NCBI GenBank assembly: GCA_029938515.1
Contig: JAOZUU010000130.1
Coordinates: 1-7,448, forward strand
Direction of reading: 5' to 3'
Origin: Desulfobacterales bacterium
GTDB taxonomy: Bacteria > Desulfobacterota > Desulfobacteria > Desulfobacterales > QNYZ01
Length of the DNA stretch: 7,448 bases
Shown: piece by piece, positions 6,240-7,448 of the stretch
How the letters are laid out: each line of letters begins with the position of its first letter
Numbering within the stretch: the stretch's first letter is position 1
The notes under the pieces: model-generated
What the model saw: only the letters and a program-made list of their open reading frames with translations
The model's database searches: none
Told to the model about the DNA's origin: nothing
Made by a program: the position numbers and the translations under genes

Positions 6240-6323
6240 ACATCGAAGTTCATCTTTTAAATTAGCTTAGCACTTATGATGCCGACCCCAGCCCCGTTTT
6301 CGGAAGTGAACCGGAAGATTAGA

Positions 6324-7157
6324 ATGACACGTTTAAAAACCAAAGATATCGCCGACATTGCCGCGAACCTGAACGAGTATGATACCCGTTTACTCTCACA
6401 GACAGGACAAACCCTGAAAGGCATTGCATGTCTAACAGCCGGAATAGGAGAGGGCAGGCTTTTAAAACTACGGGGCAGAATAAGCGTGGGGGTGATCCCC
6501 TTTTCCTGCGGCCAGGGCATCATCAGCGATTTTTCCGAAACCGTGGTGAGTATTATCAATCATCTGGGATTTTCTGCTTTTGTCGCCGCTGACTCAGACG
6601 TAACGGCCATGGTGGATGCGTGCCACCGTGAAGCGGACATCCTTTTTATGGCTGATGAGAGACGTTTTGTAGCTATTGATCTTCACAGCCGGAGCGTCGT
6701 GGACAATGCGGATATGACGGGCAGGGGATTTACCGCGGGCCTTGCACTCATGGCCGGAGACCTGAGGGGCAAAAGCGTATTTGTGATCGGTTGCGGAGAG
6801 GTGGGCTGTGCCGCCACGGAATCGTTACTTAGGCTGGGAGCCGAAGTGGCGGTCTACGACGTGAACAGGTCCTCAACCCGGGCGTTGACTCGACAAACCG
6901 GTAACGCGATCAAGGTTGAGCCTAGTTTGGATGCGGCTTTGATGCACTATGATTTGATTTTTGACGCATCTCCTGCCGCCGATATTATCGGGGTAGGGCA
7001 CATCGATGAAAAGACGTTTGTGGCAGCGCCGGGTATGCCTTGTGGCACCACGGCCGCCGCAATAGAAAAACTAAACCGGCGGCTGTTGCACGATCCCCTG
7101 CGAATCGGTGTCGCTTGCATGCTGGTGAATGCCGTCAAAACGGTTATCAGGTCTTGA
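6324..7157 (+). CDS. pylD: PylD, NAD-dependent pyrrolysine-forming dehydrogenase
   Basis: PylD oxidises 3-methylornithyl-lysine; the product cyclises to the pyrroline ring of pyrrolysine. From ATG 6324 it has 277 residues (M. barkeri PylD has about 259). The N-terminal half carries the family's GVIPFSCGQGIISDFSETV segment (57-75) and a FMADERRFVAIDL stretch (108-120); the C-terminal half is a Rossmann fold with VFVIGCGEVG (152-161, GxGxxG for NAD) and acidic D179 at the end of the second strand, then DASPAAD (214-220) and APGMPCG (235-241). I prefer 6324 over the upstream ATG at 6276 because GGAAGA lies about 6 nt before it, conserved sequence begins there and the earlier start has no ribosome site. 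The gap to pylC is 84 bp. It ends in TGA. Confidence 0.94.
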   Translation: MTRLKTKDIADIAANLNEYDTRLLSQTGQTLKGIACLTAGIGEGRLLKLRGRISVGVIPFSCGQGIISDFSETVVSIINHLGFSAFVAADSDVTAMVDACHREADILFMADERRFVAIDLHSRSVVDNADMTGRGFTAGLALMAGDLRGKSVFVIGCGEVGCAATESLLRLGAEVAVYDVNRSSTRALTRQTGNAIKVEPSLDAALMHYDLIFDASPAADIIGVGHIDEKTFVAAPGMPCGTTAAAIEKLNRRLLHDPLRIGVACMLVNAVKTVIRS

Positions 7158-7224
7158 CGATAGAACTGGCCGTTCGCGTTTTGCCAAACTGAGCATGACA
7201 GCATAAAAAAAGAGGGTAACGGAA

Positions 7225-7448
7225 ATGAAAGAAGTTCAGCCGGCCGCCAAGAGGTTCTATCGCAAACGCATCGAGCTTTTTCGGCTGATTGATAAGATAA
7301 AAATCTGGCCTTCGCGCACGGGTGTCCTGCACGGGATCCGATCCGTAGAAAAAAGGGGCGAGATCGCCATCATCACAACGCATTGCAACGAAACATTCAC
7401 CGTGCGCAATTCCCGCAACAGCCGGGCCGCCCGCTGGCTGAGAAACAA
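7225..7448 (+). CDS. pylSn: Pyrrolysyl-tRNA synthetase N-terminal domain as separate protein (PylSn), cut by window end
   Basis: PylSn is the small tRNA-binding partner that in bacteria is encoded apart from the catalytic subunit and grips the T arm and variable loop of tRNA-Pyl. Seventy-four residues are visible and the frame is open at the window edge. The segment IWPSRTGVLHGIR (27-39) followed by THCNETFTVRNSRNSRAARWLRN (52-74) matches the N-terminal domain of M. mazei PylS (SRTGTIHKI and VVNNSRSSRTARALR). H36 and C54 correspond to H24 and C42, two of the four zinc ligands there; the other two cysteines would lie beyond the edge. The ATG at 7225 has a GAGGG site about 8 nt upstream. It is 67 bp after pylD on the same strand, the usual last gene of the bacterial pyl cluster. 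Confidence 0.93.
   Translation, partial: MKEVQPAAKRFYRKRIELFRLIDKIKIWPSRTGVLHGIRSVEKRGEIAIITTHCNETFTVRNSRNSRAARWLRN

Noticed and set aside
6236..6323. ATG overlapping the pylC stop (ATGA) followed by in-frame UAG codons, considered as a Pyl-extended pylD start
   Set aside because: The frame does not match pylD (6236 and 6324 differ in phase), and it stays out of frame past the UAGs, so it cannot extend PylD.
6276..6323. Upstream ATG giving PylD 16 extra residues
   Set aside because: It has no ribosome site, and the added segment is unlike known PylD N-termini, which begin near MTRLK.

Overview
The window carries a pyrrolysine (Pyl, the 22nd amino acid) module of a bacterial type. A trimethylamine methyltransferase with an in-frame amber codon and its corrinoid partner (mttB-mttC, minus strand) lie back to back with a plus-strand cluster, pylT-pylSc-pylB-pylC-pylD-pylSn, that makes, charges and inserts pyrrolysine. 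Two things point to an anaerobic bacterium rather than a methanogen: the synthetase is split into PylSc and PylSn, and the gene order is the one I know from Desulfitobacterium hafniense. Moderate-to-high GC, strong Shine-Dalgarno sites, the protein flavour and a CCCCC/GGGGG palindromic repeat of a kind I associate with Desulfobacterota suggest a sulfate-reducing deltaproteobacterium. That taxonomic call is inference.

Layout. Positions 1-242 are the 3' end of an RND/MMPL-type exporter on the plus strand, followed by a hairpin that separates it from the convergent mttC. The minus strand then holds mttC (294-938) and, upstream of it, mttB (1008-2489). mttB looks like two ORFs but is one 493-codon gene interrupted by UAG at 1506-1508, in the expected GG-Pyl-xDSK context. 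The divergent intergenic region 2490-2785 contains candidate promoter elements and two perfect 12-bp AT-rich palindromes. tRNA-Pyl (CUA anticodon) is at 2786-2858. It is followed by pylSc (2903-3748), a 212-bp gap with a hairpin and a perfect 27-bp inverted repeat, pylB (3961-5064), pylC (5058-6239), pylD (6324-7157) and the start of pylSn (7225 to the window edge).

How it works together. PylB (radical SAM lysine mutase), PylC (ATP-grasp ligase) and PylD (NAD-dependent dehydrogenase) convert two lysines to pyrrolysine. PylSc with PylSn charges tRNA-Pyl(CUA). The charged tRNA reads the UAG in mttB. MttB then moves a methyl group from trimethylamine to the cobalt of the MttC corrinoid. The methyltransferase that takes the methyl group from MttC and the reductive activase (RamA-like) are not in the window.

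The least expected observation is stop-codon use. Three of the seven genes whose ends are visible (mttB, pylSc, pylB) terminate in UAG, the codon this module reassigns. pylSc ends in two consecutive UAGs with a third in frame shortly after. This suggests either leaky C-terminal extension or feedback through read-through.
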